Assembly: GCA_002390225.1 (NCBI GenBank)
Contig: DGOW01000040.1
Coordinates: forward strand, 53,287-60,385
DNA from: Gemmatimonadales bacterium UBA4456
Lineage (GTDB): Bacteria; Gemmatimonadota; Gemmatimonadetes; Longimicrobiales; Gaopeijiaceae
Length of the DNA: 7,099 nucleotides
Reading direction: 5' to 3'
Under the pieces are notes generated by a model. That model was not told the DNA's origin, did no database searches, and saw only the letters and a list, made by a program, of their open reading frames with translations. The translations under genes and the position numbers were made by a program. Every line of letters begins with the position of its first letter. Position 1 is the stretch's first letter. This document shows, piece by piece, positions 1-5,936 of the stretch.

Positions 1-2
1 GC

Positions 3-230
3 GCCCTCCACGGCGCGATCCGTGACATCCTTCAGGGGGCCATCGACTCCGGAGGTACGACCATCAGGGATTATCGAAACGCGGAGGGCGAAATGGGGGA
101 GTACGGTCGGAAGCTCTACGTCTACGGACGCGAGGGTTCCCCCTGCCATCGCTGCCAATCCTTGATCGAGCGAGTTGTCTTCTCGAACCGCTCCGCCTTC
201 CTGTGCCCGACGTGTCAGCCCAGCGCGTGA
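3..230 (+). CDS. mutM: Formamidopyrimidine-DNA glycosylase (Fpg/MutM), C-terminal 75 residues, 5' end outside window
   Basis: This is the 3' end of the base-excision-repair enzyme that removes 8-oxoguanine and formamidopyrimidines and nicks the strand through its AP-lyase activity. The gene is cut by the window edge; the frame is open from base 3 to the TGA at 228-230. Visible family hallmarks are the segment GGTTIRDY, the VYGREGSPC stretch that leads into the zinc finger, and the four zinc cysteines as two CxxC pairs (codons at 144 and 153, then 204 and 213). The finger keeps the conserved Arg in SNRSAF, which in characterised Fpg enzymes contacts DNA. The N-terminal catalytic proline lies outside the window and cannot be checked. 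The very similar Nei (endonuclease VIII) family shares the finger, but the GGTT...VYGR wording fits Fpg better. The stop codon overlaps the GTG start of the downstream M16 gene, suggesting one operon. Confidence 0.93.
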   Translation, partial: ALHGAIRDILQGAIDSGGTTIRDYRNAEGEMGEYGRKLYVYGREGSPCHRCQSLIERVVFSNRSAFLCPTCQPSA

Positions 231-1795
231 GGCCCTGCCCGACCGAACCAGTTCGACGGGTTCGACGTGTGCGACGGGTGACGTTCGTACTGGCGGTGGG
301 GATCGCCGCTGTGCTGCCCGCACCTCCGCCAGCCGCAGCGCAAAGCATCCCTTCAACCGGGGTGGCTTCACCGAGTCAGACAGGCGAGGACAACCGGCCC
401 GACGTGCGAAAAGTCGTGCTCGAAAATGGACTACGCCTCCTGCTCCTTCCCCGGGAAGGCGCTCCGACGGTCTCGCTCGTCATGCAGTACGCTATCGGAG
501 GGATCCACGAACGGCCCGGCGAGACAGGTGTCGCCCACCTGCTCGAGCACATGCTCTTCAAGGGTTCGGAAACGATCGGCACCACGAATGTCGAGGCGGA
601 GCGGAGACTCTTCGAGACCATGGATCGCCTGCATGAGCGTGCCGTGGCCGCGTCCGGCGATCCGGAACAGGTCCAGCGTATCAGAAGTGAGATCGACGGA
701 CTCGAGGACGAGGCCCGCGAACTGGTGGTGAGCAACGAGTTCGATCGCATCCTCTCGCGAGCGGGAGCGCAGGGCCTCAACGCCACCACAACGTCGGAGT
801 CGACGACCTACTTCGTGGAACTACCGGCGAACCGGACCGAGCTCTTCTTTGCACTCGAGGCGGACCGCATGGCGAATCCGGTATTCCGCGAGTTCTACTC
901 GGAGCGGGACGTCGTCATGGAAGAGCGACGCATGCGCGTCGACGCGAGCCCGGCGGGGACCCTCTACGAGCGTCACCTGTCGGCTGCGTTCACCGAGCAC
1001 CCGTACGGCCAGCCCGTCGTCGGATACATGGCGGACCTGGAGAGCCTCGGCCGTCAGGACATCGCTCGCTATTACCGGGACTATTACGGCCCCAACAACG
1101 CCGTGCTTGCCGTGGTCGGGCGCTTTGACCCGGCGAAGGTCGAGGACTGGGCCCGCAGTTACCTAGGGCCGATTCCTCGAGGCCTCGAGCCGCCCCGCGT
1201 CGATGCCTCGGAACCCTCTCAGATCATGGAGCGCCGGGTCGTCGTAGAGTGGGACGCAGAATCTTCCTTGCGGATCGGTTGGCATGTCCCGAACGCCAGA
1301 CACGATGACGCTGCAGCCCTCGCGATGCTGTCGGCAATCCTCACGGGAGGGCGGACCTCGAGACTCCATCGTCGGCTGGTGACCCACGATCAGATCGCAG
1401 CCTCGATCTACTCGTACACCGGCCCGGGGAGTCGCTTCCCGCAGCTCTTCCAGATTGACGTCACTCCTGTCCAGACTACCTCGACGGACGCGATCGAGCG
1501 TGCGGTTTACGACGAGATTCGGAGGATGCAGAAGGGAGGACCCATGGCCGATGAGATCGAGCGCGTCCGCAATCAGATCGCAGCGGGCACCGTCCGTCGG
1601 CTTCAGTCGAGCCTCGGCCTGGCGTTCCAGATCGCGGACTCGGAATCCCTCTTCGGAGACTGGCGTGCGACCTTCGACGCTTCTGACCGATTCCGGGGCG
1701 TGACTCAGGAAGACGTCCGAGACGTGGCCCGCCGTTACCTGACGCCAGAGAATCGGACGGTTGCCGTGCTGCGGCGGCCGGAACCGTCTCGATGA
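227..1795 (+). CDS. Exported M16-family zinc metallopeptidase, catalytic (HxxEH) subunit
   Basis: Insulinase/processing-peptidase family (M16B-like), about 522 residues, the usual size for a one-subunit half of the family. The N-terminus is an arginine-rich n-region, a hydrophobic core and an AAAQ-type cleavage region, so the protein should be exported to the periplasm. The inverted zinc motif HLLEH lies at residues 104-108. The third zinc ligand is probably Glu226 in SERDVVMEE. A helical, charged insertion (about residues 122-175) lengthens the spacing between these two sites. The M16_C domain (about 240-430) contains TSRL but lacks the R/Y pair: Val385 and Ala392 sit at those positions. I chose GTG at 227 because it forms a GTGA overlap with the mutM stop. 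GTG at 203 is also in frame (8 residues longer) and would overlap mutM by 28 nt; GTG at 269 or 278 would give shorter signal peptides. No clear Shine-Dalgarno is visible, which fits translational coupling. The stop overlaps the next gene (ATGA). The substrate is unknown. Confidence 0.93.
   Translation: MRPCPTEPVRRVRRVRRVTFVLAVGIAAVLPAPPPAAAQSIPSTGVASPSQTGEDNRPDVRKVVLENGLRLLLLPREGAPTVSLVMQYAIGGIHERPGETGVAHLLEHMLFKGSETIGTTNVEAERRLFETMDRLHERAVAASGDPEQVQRIRSEIDGLEDEARELVVSNEFDRILSRAGAQGLNATTTSESTTYFVELPANRTELFFALEADRMANPVFREFYSERDVVMEERRMRVDASPAGTLYERHLSAAFTEHPYGQPVVGYMADLESLGRQDIARYYRDYYGPNNAVLAVVGRFDPAKVEDWARSYLGPIPRGLEPPRVDASEPSQIMERRVVVEWDAESSLRIGWHVPNARHDDAAALAMLSAILTGGRTSRLHRRLVTHDQIAASIYSYTGPGSRFPQLFQIDVTPVQTTSTDAIERAVYDEIRRMQKGGPMADEIERVRNQIAAGTVRRLQSSLGLAFQIADSESLFGDWRATFDASDRFRGVTQEDVRDVARRYLTPENRTVAVLRRPEPSR
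251..280 (+). repeat. Imperfect 9-bp tandem repeat in the signal-peptide n-region of the first M16 gene
   Basis: Three units, gttcgacgg, gttcgacgt and gtgcgacgg, are followed by a further gtg. They encode Val-Arg-Arg repeated three times plus Val (residues 9-18 from GTG 227). The result is six arginines just before the hydrophobic core, so unit number changes the positive charge of the signal peptide. The repeat also supplies extra in-frame GTG codons (269, 278). Confidence 0.6.
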
Positions 1796-3312
1796 AGAGG
1801 TTCCGGAGAATCAGGGAGCATCCTGTGGTCCGGTCCTGGCGCGGAGCGATGCCCCAGACCGCAGGAGCAGGGCGACTGATAGCTCTGGTGCTGGGAGGAC
1901 TCCTCCCGCTTCTGCCTGGTGATTCCGCGGCGCAGGTCGCCGGTTCGCTGCAGTCAGGGCGAACCACGATCGAGGCACTGTCGTTCGAGCCTCTGGACTT
2001 TGCACAACCCGCCGTGAGCCGCACAGAGGTCGATGGGATCGACGTGCTTCACCTCGAGGATCGATCGCTACCGCTGGTGACGATCCACGCGTACTTCCGT
2101 GGCGGGTACGGACGCTTCGGGCGAGAGACGTACGCCGCGGCCATGGGGCTACCGGCTCTGCTGCGCTACGGGGGGACGACGTCCCGTTCGGCATCGGACG
2201 TCGACGAGGACATCGCATACTATGCACATCAGTTTTCCTTCGGCAGCGCTGGAGGAAGCGTGACCTCGTCCCTGAACACGCTCACGCGGAATCTCGAAAC
2301 AGGACTGATGCTGTGGGGGGACATGCTGACCCGGCCCGGCTTCGCCCGGGACGAAATCGATGGTTGGCGCACGCGGCAGCTCGAAAGCGTCACTAGACGG
2401 CTCGACGATCCTGCTCGACTGGCCTACTCGGAACTGAACCGCCTGCTTTACGGTGACCATCCTGTTGGGTGGGAAATGAACGAGCAGGACCTGGACCCTG
2501 ATCGATTGGAGCAGGCAGACTTCAGGAACATCCATGCGCGAATCATCTGTCGAGACAATCTGGTGCTTGGGGTGACCGGTGACGTCGGCCGCGAACAGAT
2601 CGACCTTCTGCTGAGGCCGCTCCTCGACAGTGTCCCCGAATGCAAGGAACCGCTGCCGCCGCCGCCCATCCCTGTGATCCGAAGGGCGCCGGGGGTGTTC
2701 CTCGTCGAGAAGGAGCTCGACCAGGCGGTGATCGCCATGGCCCACCCGTCCAATGTCCGGCTCGCGGATGATATCGAGTATTTCTCGGCGATGATGGGGA
2801 ACGCAATCCTTGGCGGCGGCGGCTTCTCCAGTCGTCTCCTCGGGCGGGTGCGTACGGAGGAAGGGTACGCCTACTCCGCGGCTTCGTTGTGGACCACCCC
2901 GCGTCGGCACCAGGGTCTCATTGGTGCGACGACCCGGACCCGGCCGGACAACGTCGTGCCGACTGTCGAGGTCGTGCTGGAGACGATGTCCGGACTCACA
3001 CGGGAGGCACCGACTGCAGATGAGTTGGAAACCACGGTTTCGCAGATCGTGAACGGATTCGTGTTCAACTTCGACACCCCGAGCTCGATCGTGGCGCGCA
3101 GTATGTATTTCCTGGCACTGGACATGCCGCAGGATTGGCTGGAGCGCTACTGGGCCGGCGTGCAGGCGGTCACCCCGGAGAGCGTCCGCTCGGTCTTCGC
3201 CGAGCACCTGCGGCCGGAGCAGATGACGATCCTGGTCGTGGGGTCCCCGGATCGGATCGGACTGGACGCGCTTGCAACCCTCGGTCCTGTGACGGTGATC
3301 GAGGTCCGCTGA
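1792..3312 (+). CDS. Exported M16-family protein, non-catalytic partner subunit (R/Y-pair type)
   Basis: Second M16-family gene, 506 residues, starting at ATG 1792 with a 4-nt ATGA overlap with the first. The N-terminus has a basic stretch, a hydrophobic core (LIALVLGGLLPLLPG) and an SAAQ cleavage region, so it is probably periplasmic. An in-frame ATG at 1849 would give a more standard signal peptide of the same protein. Where active members carry HxxEH, this one reads GLPALLRYGGT (119-129): the zinc residues are replaced by Ala122, Arg125 and Tyr126, so it should not bind the catalytic zinc. Its C-terminal domain keeps the signature GGGGFSSRL...RTEEGYAYS (about 341-362), with Arg354 and Tyr361 as the R/Y pair that binds substrate in two-subunit M16B enzymes. 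Together with the upstream gene this implies an obligate heterodimer: one subunit gives the zinc site, the other completes substrate binding. The gene converges on ubiE with 6 nt between stops. Confidence 0.92.
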   Translation: MKRFRRIREHPVVRSWRGAMPQTAGAGRLIALVLGGLLPLLPGDSAAQVAGSLQSGRTTIEALSFEPLDFAQPAVSRTEVDGIDVLHLEDRSLPLVTIHAYFRGGYGRFGRETYAAAMGLPALLRYGGTTSRSASDVDEDIAYYAHQFSFGSAGGSVTSSLNTLTRNLETGLMLWGDMLTRPGFARDEIDGWRTRQLESVTRRLDDPARLAYSELNRLLYGDHPVGWEMNEQDLDPDRLEQADFRNIHARIICRDNLVLGVTGDVGREQIDLLLRPLLDSVPECKEPLPPPPIPVIRRAPGVFLVEKELDQAVIAMAHPSNVRLADDIEYFSAMMGNAILGGGGFSSRLLGRVRTEEGYAYSAASLWTTPRRHQGLIGATTRTRPDNVVPTVEVVLETMSGLTREAPTADELETTVSQIVNGFVFNFDTPSSIVARSMYFLALDMPQDWLERYWAGVQAVTPESVRSVFAEHLRPEQMTILVVGSPDRIGLDALATLGPVTVIEVR

Positions 3313-3332
3313 GTCGATCTACGTAGCGGATC
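3303..3332. terminator. Possible hairpin spanning the convergent M16 and ubiE stop codons
   Basis: The arms tccgct (3305-3310) and agcgga (3325-3330) pair perfectly, extended outward by one G-T and one G-C pair, around a 14-nt loop. The structure covers both the TGA of the M16 gene and the TAG of ubiE. It lacks a T-run on either side and the stem is short, so it is only a weak candidate for a shared terminator. Nothing better is present because the two stops are just 6 nt apart. Confidence 0.25.
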
Positions 3333-4050
3333 CCCAGTGGATCGCCGCGATCCCACCGGACACAAGCGTCCACCCGACATCAGTGAAGCCGACGGACTCG
3401 AAGAGGGCCCCGAGATCCGACGGTCCGGGAAATTGCTTGACCGACTTCGGCAGATACGTGTAGGCCCACGGGTGGCCGGAAACGATCCGCCCGACCAGCG
3501 GGAGGATGTTGTGGAAGTAGAACAGGTATCCGGCGCGCACGATCGCGTTTGGCGGCGTCGTGAACTCCAGCACCACGAGTCGGCGCCCCGGCTTCAGGAC
3601 CCGACGAAATTCGGAGAGCCCTCGCTCGAGGCCCGAGAGGTTGCGAACGCCGAAGCCCACGGTCGCGCCCTCGAACACATTGTCCTCGAAAGGCAGTCCA
3701 AGAGAGTCGCCACACACGGGGCGTACCAAAGCGTCGCCGATCTTTGGCGTTCCTTGCACGAGCATGGGATGCGCAAAGTCCGACGCCACAACCGAACCCT
3801 TGAACCCGTCCTTTGACGCAAGCTCGAGCGAGAGGTCATAGGTACCCGCGCACGCATCGAGGTACACCCCGGACGAAGCGGATTCCCACTCGAGCGCCTG
3901 GACGGCTTTCCGCCGCCACGAGCGGTCGATGTTGAGGCTCAGTATGTGGTTGAGCAGATCATACCGGGGTGCGATCTCCGAGAAGATCTGCTGGACCTGT
4001 TTCTCACGGTCCACCCCGGATTTCGGCGCGGCGTCAGGGGGTCTTTGCAT
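3319..4050 (-). CDS. ubiE: Demethylmenaquinone methyltransferase (UbiE/MenG)
   Basis: SAM-dependent C-methyltransferase that turns demethylmenaquinone into menaquinone (and, in organisms with ubiquinone, acts in that pathway). From ATG 4050 it is 243 residues, the family's normal length. Family markers run in order: IAPRYDLLN (26-34), SLNIDRSWRRKAV (38-50), SAM motif I LDACAGTYD (64-72), GDSLGLPF (114-121), FGVRN (133-137), EFRRVLKPG with VVLEF (147-163), and the UbiE-specific SGHPWAYTYLPKSV...FP (191-208). Motif I has Tyr71 where GTGD is usual. An in-frame GTG at 4107 would add 19 basic, unconserved-looking residues. Neither start has a clear Shine-Dalgarno; I prefer ATG 4050 because the length fits and the possible promoter at 4120-4149 would leave GTG 4107 almost leaderless. 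The gene lies convergent to the M16 pair and divergent from the broken sigma-like locus, so it is probably its own transcription unit. Confidence 0.93.
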   Translation of the reverse strand: MQRPPDAAPKSGVDREKQVQQIFSEIAPRYDLLNHILSLNIDRSWRRKAVQALEWESASSGVYLDACAGTYDLSLELASKDGFKGSVVASDFAHPMLVQGTPKIGDALVRPVCGDSLGLPFEDNVFEGATVGFGVRNLSGLERGLSEFRRVLKPGRRLVVLEFTTPPNAIVRAGYLFYFHNILPLVGRIVSGHPWAYTYLPKSVKQFPGPSDLGALFESVGFTDVGWTLVSGGIAAIHWGSAT

Positions 4051-4119
4051 GACAGTGTTGGGTCGTCTGCGTAGTTTTCGGTGCCCCGACAGGGTGTTGA
4101 CTTCCACCCGGGGGGCGAA

Positions 4120-4149
4120 AAGCTAACGGGAAGCGACAAAGGCTCTCAA
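4120..4149 (-). promoter_or_regulatory. Possible housekeeping-type promoter for ubiE
   Basis: Read on the minus strand, TTGAGA (4149-4144, five of six matches to the -35 consensus) is followed after 18 nt by TAGCTT (4125-4120, only three of six matches to the -10 consensus). Transcription would begin near 4113, leaving a leader of about 60 nt before ATG 4050. The -10 is poor, so this is a tentative call. Confidence 0.25.
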
Positions 4150-4158
4150 CGCCTGTCC

Positions 4159-4184
4159 GAAACCGCCGCAGCCTTGGGCGCGTA
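4159..4184 (+). promoter_or_regulatory. Possible ECF-sigma-type promoter (GAAAC ... CGTA)
   Basis: GAAAC at 4159-4163 and CGTA at 4181-4184 are separated by 17 nt. This resembles the TGAAAC-N16/17-CGTA promoters of SigW-type ECF sigma factors. It lies just upstream of a fragment that itself resembles an ECF sigma factor, which commonly autoregulate. The motif is short and the start codon at 4195 is only 10 nt beyond CGTA, so a transcript would be nearly leaderless. A TAGGAT hexamer (4183-4188) overlaps but has no -35 partner. Confidence 0.25.
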
Positions 4185-4194
4185 GGATGGGTCA

Positions 4195-4506
4195 ATGAGT
4201 ACAGACACCGCTTCCCTGCCCCGAGCCGCTGCCCGCTGGCTGACGAACCCCAAGCAGGATACGAAACCTCTGGCCGCACCCGACTGCGCGAACCTCGATG
4301 ATCGAGACTTCGCGACACACGCGGCCCGTGGCCTGGAGCCGGCGTTCAGGGAACTGCTCTCGCGAAACGAGTGGCCCGCATTTTCGCTCATCTATCGGAT
4401 GGGGCGGGACCGGACGCTGATGAAATCCGGGGCGAGGCGCGTAACGCCGACGCGCGGATCCTTGGGAACAGCGGTGAGATCCGAGGACGCACTGGGGACA
4501 TGCTGA
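4195..4506 (+). pseudogene. Truncated ECF sigma factor-like gene, N-terminal part only
   Basis: The open frame from ATG 4195 gives 103 residues. Residues about 40-75 (RGLEPAFRELLSRNEWPAFSL, then IYRMGRDRT) resemble region 2.1 of ECF sigma factors, where a typical line reads like F.eLv.ry...vfsliyRmvrDr.dAeDl.Qe. After RDRT this frame turns into unlike sequence (MKSGARRVTPTRG) and stops at TGA 4504-4506. The overlapping frame 3 continues better at the same point (DADEI, near 4410), so a frameshift around 4405-4415 is likely. No regions 2.3, 2.4 or 4 follow in any frame, so no working sigma factor can be made. A full sigma factor is about 180-200 residues. If the family guess is wrong, this is a small orphan ORF of unknown role. 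Confidence 0.45.
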
Positions 4507-4548
4507 AAACCGAGCGCGATATGGAGGTGGACCTACGCGACCGCATGA

Positions 4549-4807
4549 GGGATGTTCGCCTTCCTGGCCGGGCATCTGATCTCGATCGTGCGGGTCCTCG
4601 GGGTATTCAGCTGGCTGCTTCTTCGTGATCGGAGGTCTTCTGACGTTCTATGCGATGCAGATCGGATTCGGTGCGGTCCTCCTGACGAGGACCGGACGTC
4701 GGCGAGAGTACTACCCGTCCGATGCGGACGCTGCGTGGGAAGATGCGATGCGGGTAGATGTGGATGACAGTGGGGCGGAAGCGGCCCCGAACGCCTTACG
4801 GACATAG
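4549..4807 (+). pseudogene. Frameshifted C-terminal remnant of a membrane protein
   Basis: Two hydrophobic stretches lie in adjacent frames. Frame 1 (ATG 4552 to about 4617) reads FAFLAGHLISIVRVLGVFSW then LL. Frame 2 (from about 4619 to TAG 4805-4807) reads FVIGGLLTFYAMQIGFGAVL followed by LTRTGRRREYYPSDADAAWE and an acidic tail. Removing a single base from the cttctt at 4618-4623 joins them into one continuous membrane segment with a polar C-terminal tail. That style matches the C-terminal ends of multi-pass, bactofilin-like proteins that I recall next to such genes in Gemmatimonadota; this identification is from memory and uncertain. No start with a ribosome binding site and no N-terminal domain is present. 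A short ORF from GTG 4625 (60 residues) could be annotated on its own. The stop TAG overlaps the GGAG used by the next gene, as in an intact operon. Confidence 0.45.
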
Positions 4808-4810
4808 GAG
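4807..4810 (+). promoter_or_regulatory. Ribosome binding site that favours ATG 4817
   Basis: GGAG sits 6 nt before ATG 4817 but only 3 nt before the in-frame GTG 4814. The spacing supports the ATG as the start of the toastrack-like gene. Confidence 0.6.
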
Positions 4811-4816
4811 CGAGTG

Positions 4817-5659
4817 ATGAGGAAGGTGGTAGCGGTGGCGGTGGCAGCGTGGGTGATGAATCCGATATTCGCTCAAGCCCAGGAGTGGCAGAAAGTCACA
4901 ATGTCCCAGCAGCTCGAGCGCAATGACCAGATTCGAGCGCAGGTGGAATATCGAGCGGGCCGTGTCACGGTTCGCTCAGTGGATGAAGGGCTGCTCTACC
5001 GAATGAATCTCCGGTACGATGAAGACAGCTTTGAGCCGGTCGCTGATTTTTCGGGCGATCACCTGCGTCTCGGCGTCGAGTCTCTCGGTCGGAGCATGCG
5101 TTTGTGGAACCGCCAGGCTGGCGAGCTGGAACTCGAGTTAGCGCGCGGTATCCCGATGGAGCTGGATCTCGAATTCGGTGCTGTGAAGGCCGACATCGAC
5201 CTGGGCGGGCTGACGTTGACCGACCTCGATCTGAGCACCGGGGCCTCCGAGTCCCTGATCACAGTTTCCGAACCGAACCCAGTGCCGATGGGAACCGCGA
5301 GCTTCGAGGCAGGAGCCGCCGAGTTTCGCCTCACTCAACTCGGCAACCTCAACGCCGAACGCATCGAGGTAGGCGCGGGCGTCGGTTCGATCACGCTTGG
5401 CTTCGGCGGCCGATGGGAGCAGGATGCCAGCGTGAGCATCGACATGGGTCTCGGCTCGCTGGAGCTGCGGATCCCCGAGGGTCTCGGCGTGCGACTCCGG
5501 AAGGACAGCTTTCTGACGGCCCTCGACTCCGAGGGACTCATCAAGCGCGGAGACGTGTATGAATCACCCGACTTCGAGGACGCGGACTACCGAATCGACA
5601 TCGATCTTGATGCGGCGTTCGGAAGCGTCACCGTTGTCTGGATCGACCCGTCCCACTGA
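4817..5659 (+). CDS. Secreted toastrack-like beta-repeat protein (LiaF C-terminal / DUF4097-like)
   Basis: 280 residues from ATG 4817. A signal peptide is clear: MRK, a hydrophobic core rich in Ala and Val, then AQA (19-21) as a likely cleavage site. The mature part is rich in short beta strands with repeated glycine turns: LEFGAVKADIDLGGLTLTDL, VGAGVGSITLGFGG, IDMGLGSLELRIPEGLGVRL, and a closing IDLDAAFGSVTVVWI. This rhythm of alternating strands ending in a G-S-[IV]-x-[VL] step is typical of the toastrack fold in the C-terminal part of LiaF and in DUF4097/DUF2154 proteins, linked to envelope-stress and Psp-like systems. No catalytic residues are visible and there is no lipobox cysteine, so it should be periplasmic or surface-exposed and probably structural or sensory. 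It is followed after 15 nt by a small membrane protein gene with a perfect Shine-Dalgarno, forming a pair. The assignment rests on pattern, not on a profile search. Confidence 0.85.
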   Translation: MRKVVAVAVAAWVMNPIFAQAQEWQKVTMSQQLERNDQIRAQVEYRAGRVTVRSVDEGLLYRMNLRYDEDSFEPVADFSGDHLRLGVESLGRSMRLWNRQAGELELELARGIPMELDLEFGAVKADIDLGGLTLTDLDLSTGASESLITVSEPNPVPMGTASFEAGAAEFRLTQLGNLNAERIEVGAGVGSITLGFGGRWEQDASVSIDMGLGSLELRIPEGLGVRLRKDSFLTALDSEGLIKRGDVYESPDFEDADYRIDIDLDAAFGSVTVVWIDPSH

Positions 5660-5660
5660 C

Positions 5661-5667
5661 TAAGGAG
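5661..5667 (+). promoter_or_regulatory. Strong Shine-Dalgarno for the 78-residue membrane protein
   Basis: TAAGGAG, a near-complete complement of the 16S rRNA tail, lies 7 nt before ATG 5675. It is the best ribosome binding site in the window and supports high translation of this small gene. Confidence 0.8.
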
Positions 5668-5674
5668 TTCAACG

Positions 5675-5911
5675 ATGCTCGGCTCACTGCTCACCTTCTT
5701 CGCCGTCGGTCTGATCACCCTCGTGGTAGCGGGCGTCGTGCTGGGAATCGTGGGAGCCGTCTTTTCGCTTACGATTGGACTGGCGTCTTTTTTGCTGTTC
5801 AAGGCGGCGCCGATCCTGCTCGTCGGATGGATTGTCGTGAAGATGGTCGAGAAGTCCCGTGGCAGAGAGTCTCTGTCCGAGGCTGATCGCCGCTGGCTAG
5901 AGGGCGAGTGA
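5675..5911 (+). CDS. Small integral membrane protein, unknown function
   Basis: 78 residues with a perfect Shine-Dalgarno. Residues 4-58 are almost entirely hydrophobic, with one Lys at 43. They read as two helices (about 5-30 and 33-57) or possibly a hairpin with a third short segment, with glycine- and alanine-rich faces. The last 20 residues are charged (EKSRGRESLSEADRRWLEGE) and lie most likely in the cytoplasm. No cysteine and no known catalytic motif is present. It sits directly behind the toastrack-like gene and ends 26 nt before a strong hairpin, so it closes that operon. Small multi-helix proteins often accompany LiaF/PspC-type envelope-stress genes, which makes a partner or anchor role plausible, but I recognise no named family. 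Confidence 0.82.
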   Translation: MLGSLLTFFAVGLITLVVAGVVLGIVGAVFSLTIGLASFLLFKAAPILLVGWIVVKMVEKSRGRESLSEADRRWLEGE

Positions 5912-5918
5912 ACCCCCA

Positions 5919-5934
5919 CTCATCCCGGGATGAG
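5919..5934. repeat. Perfect 16-bp palindrome between convergent genes
   Basis: ctcatcccgggatgag is its own reverse complement. As RNA it could form a 6-bp stem with a CCGG loop. It begins 8 nt after the stop of the small membrane protein gene and directly precedes the larger hairpin. It may add to termination or be a protein-binding site; no second copy is visible in the window. Confidence 0.6.
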
Positions 5935-5936
5935 CG

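Noticed and set aside
269..310. Twin-arginine (Tat) signal in the first M16 protein (RRVTFVL)
   Set aside because: The Tat consensus needs RRxF with tight spacing; here an extra residue intervenes and the arginines come from a tandem repeat. A Sec signal peptide is more likely.
1476..2024. Minus-strand open frame of 182 residues across the M16-M16 junction
   Set aside because: It overlaps two well-supported genes, has Ser/Arg/Pro-rich composition and no motif.
2149..3207. Minus-strand open frame of 352 residues opposite the second M16 gene
   Set aside because: It is a high-GC shadow of a convincing M16 gene, rich in Arg, His and Pro, with no recognisable motif.
4139..4175. Inverted repeat aaggct ... 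agcctt in the ubiE/sigma-like intergenic region
   Set aside because: Only 6 bp with 25 nt between the arms, expected by chance and not placed like an operator or terminator.
4371..4628. Frame-3 open frame of 85 residues, acidic and Arg-rich (DADEIRGEARNADARILG)
   Set aside because: The DADEI start may continue the sigma-like fragment after a frameshift, but the rest matches no sigma or anti-sigma region I know and has no ribosome binding site. I treat it as part of the decayed locus, not a gene.
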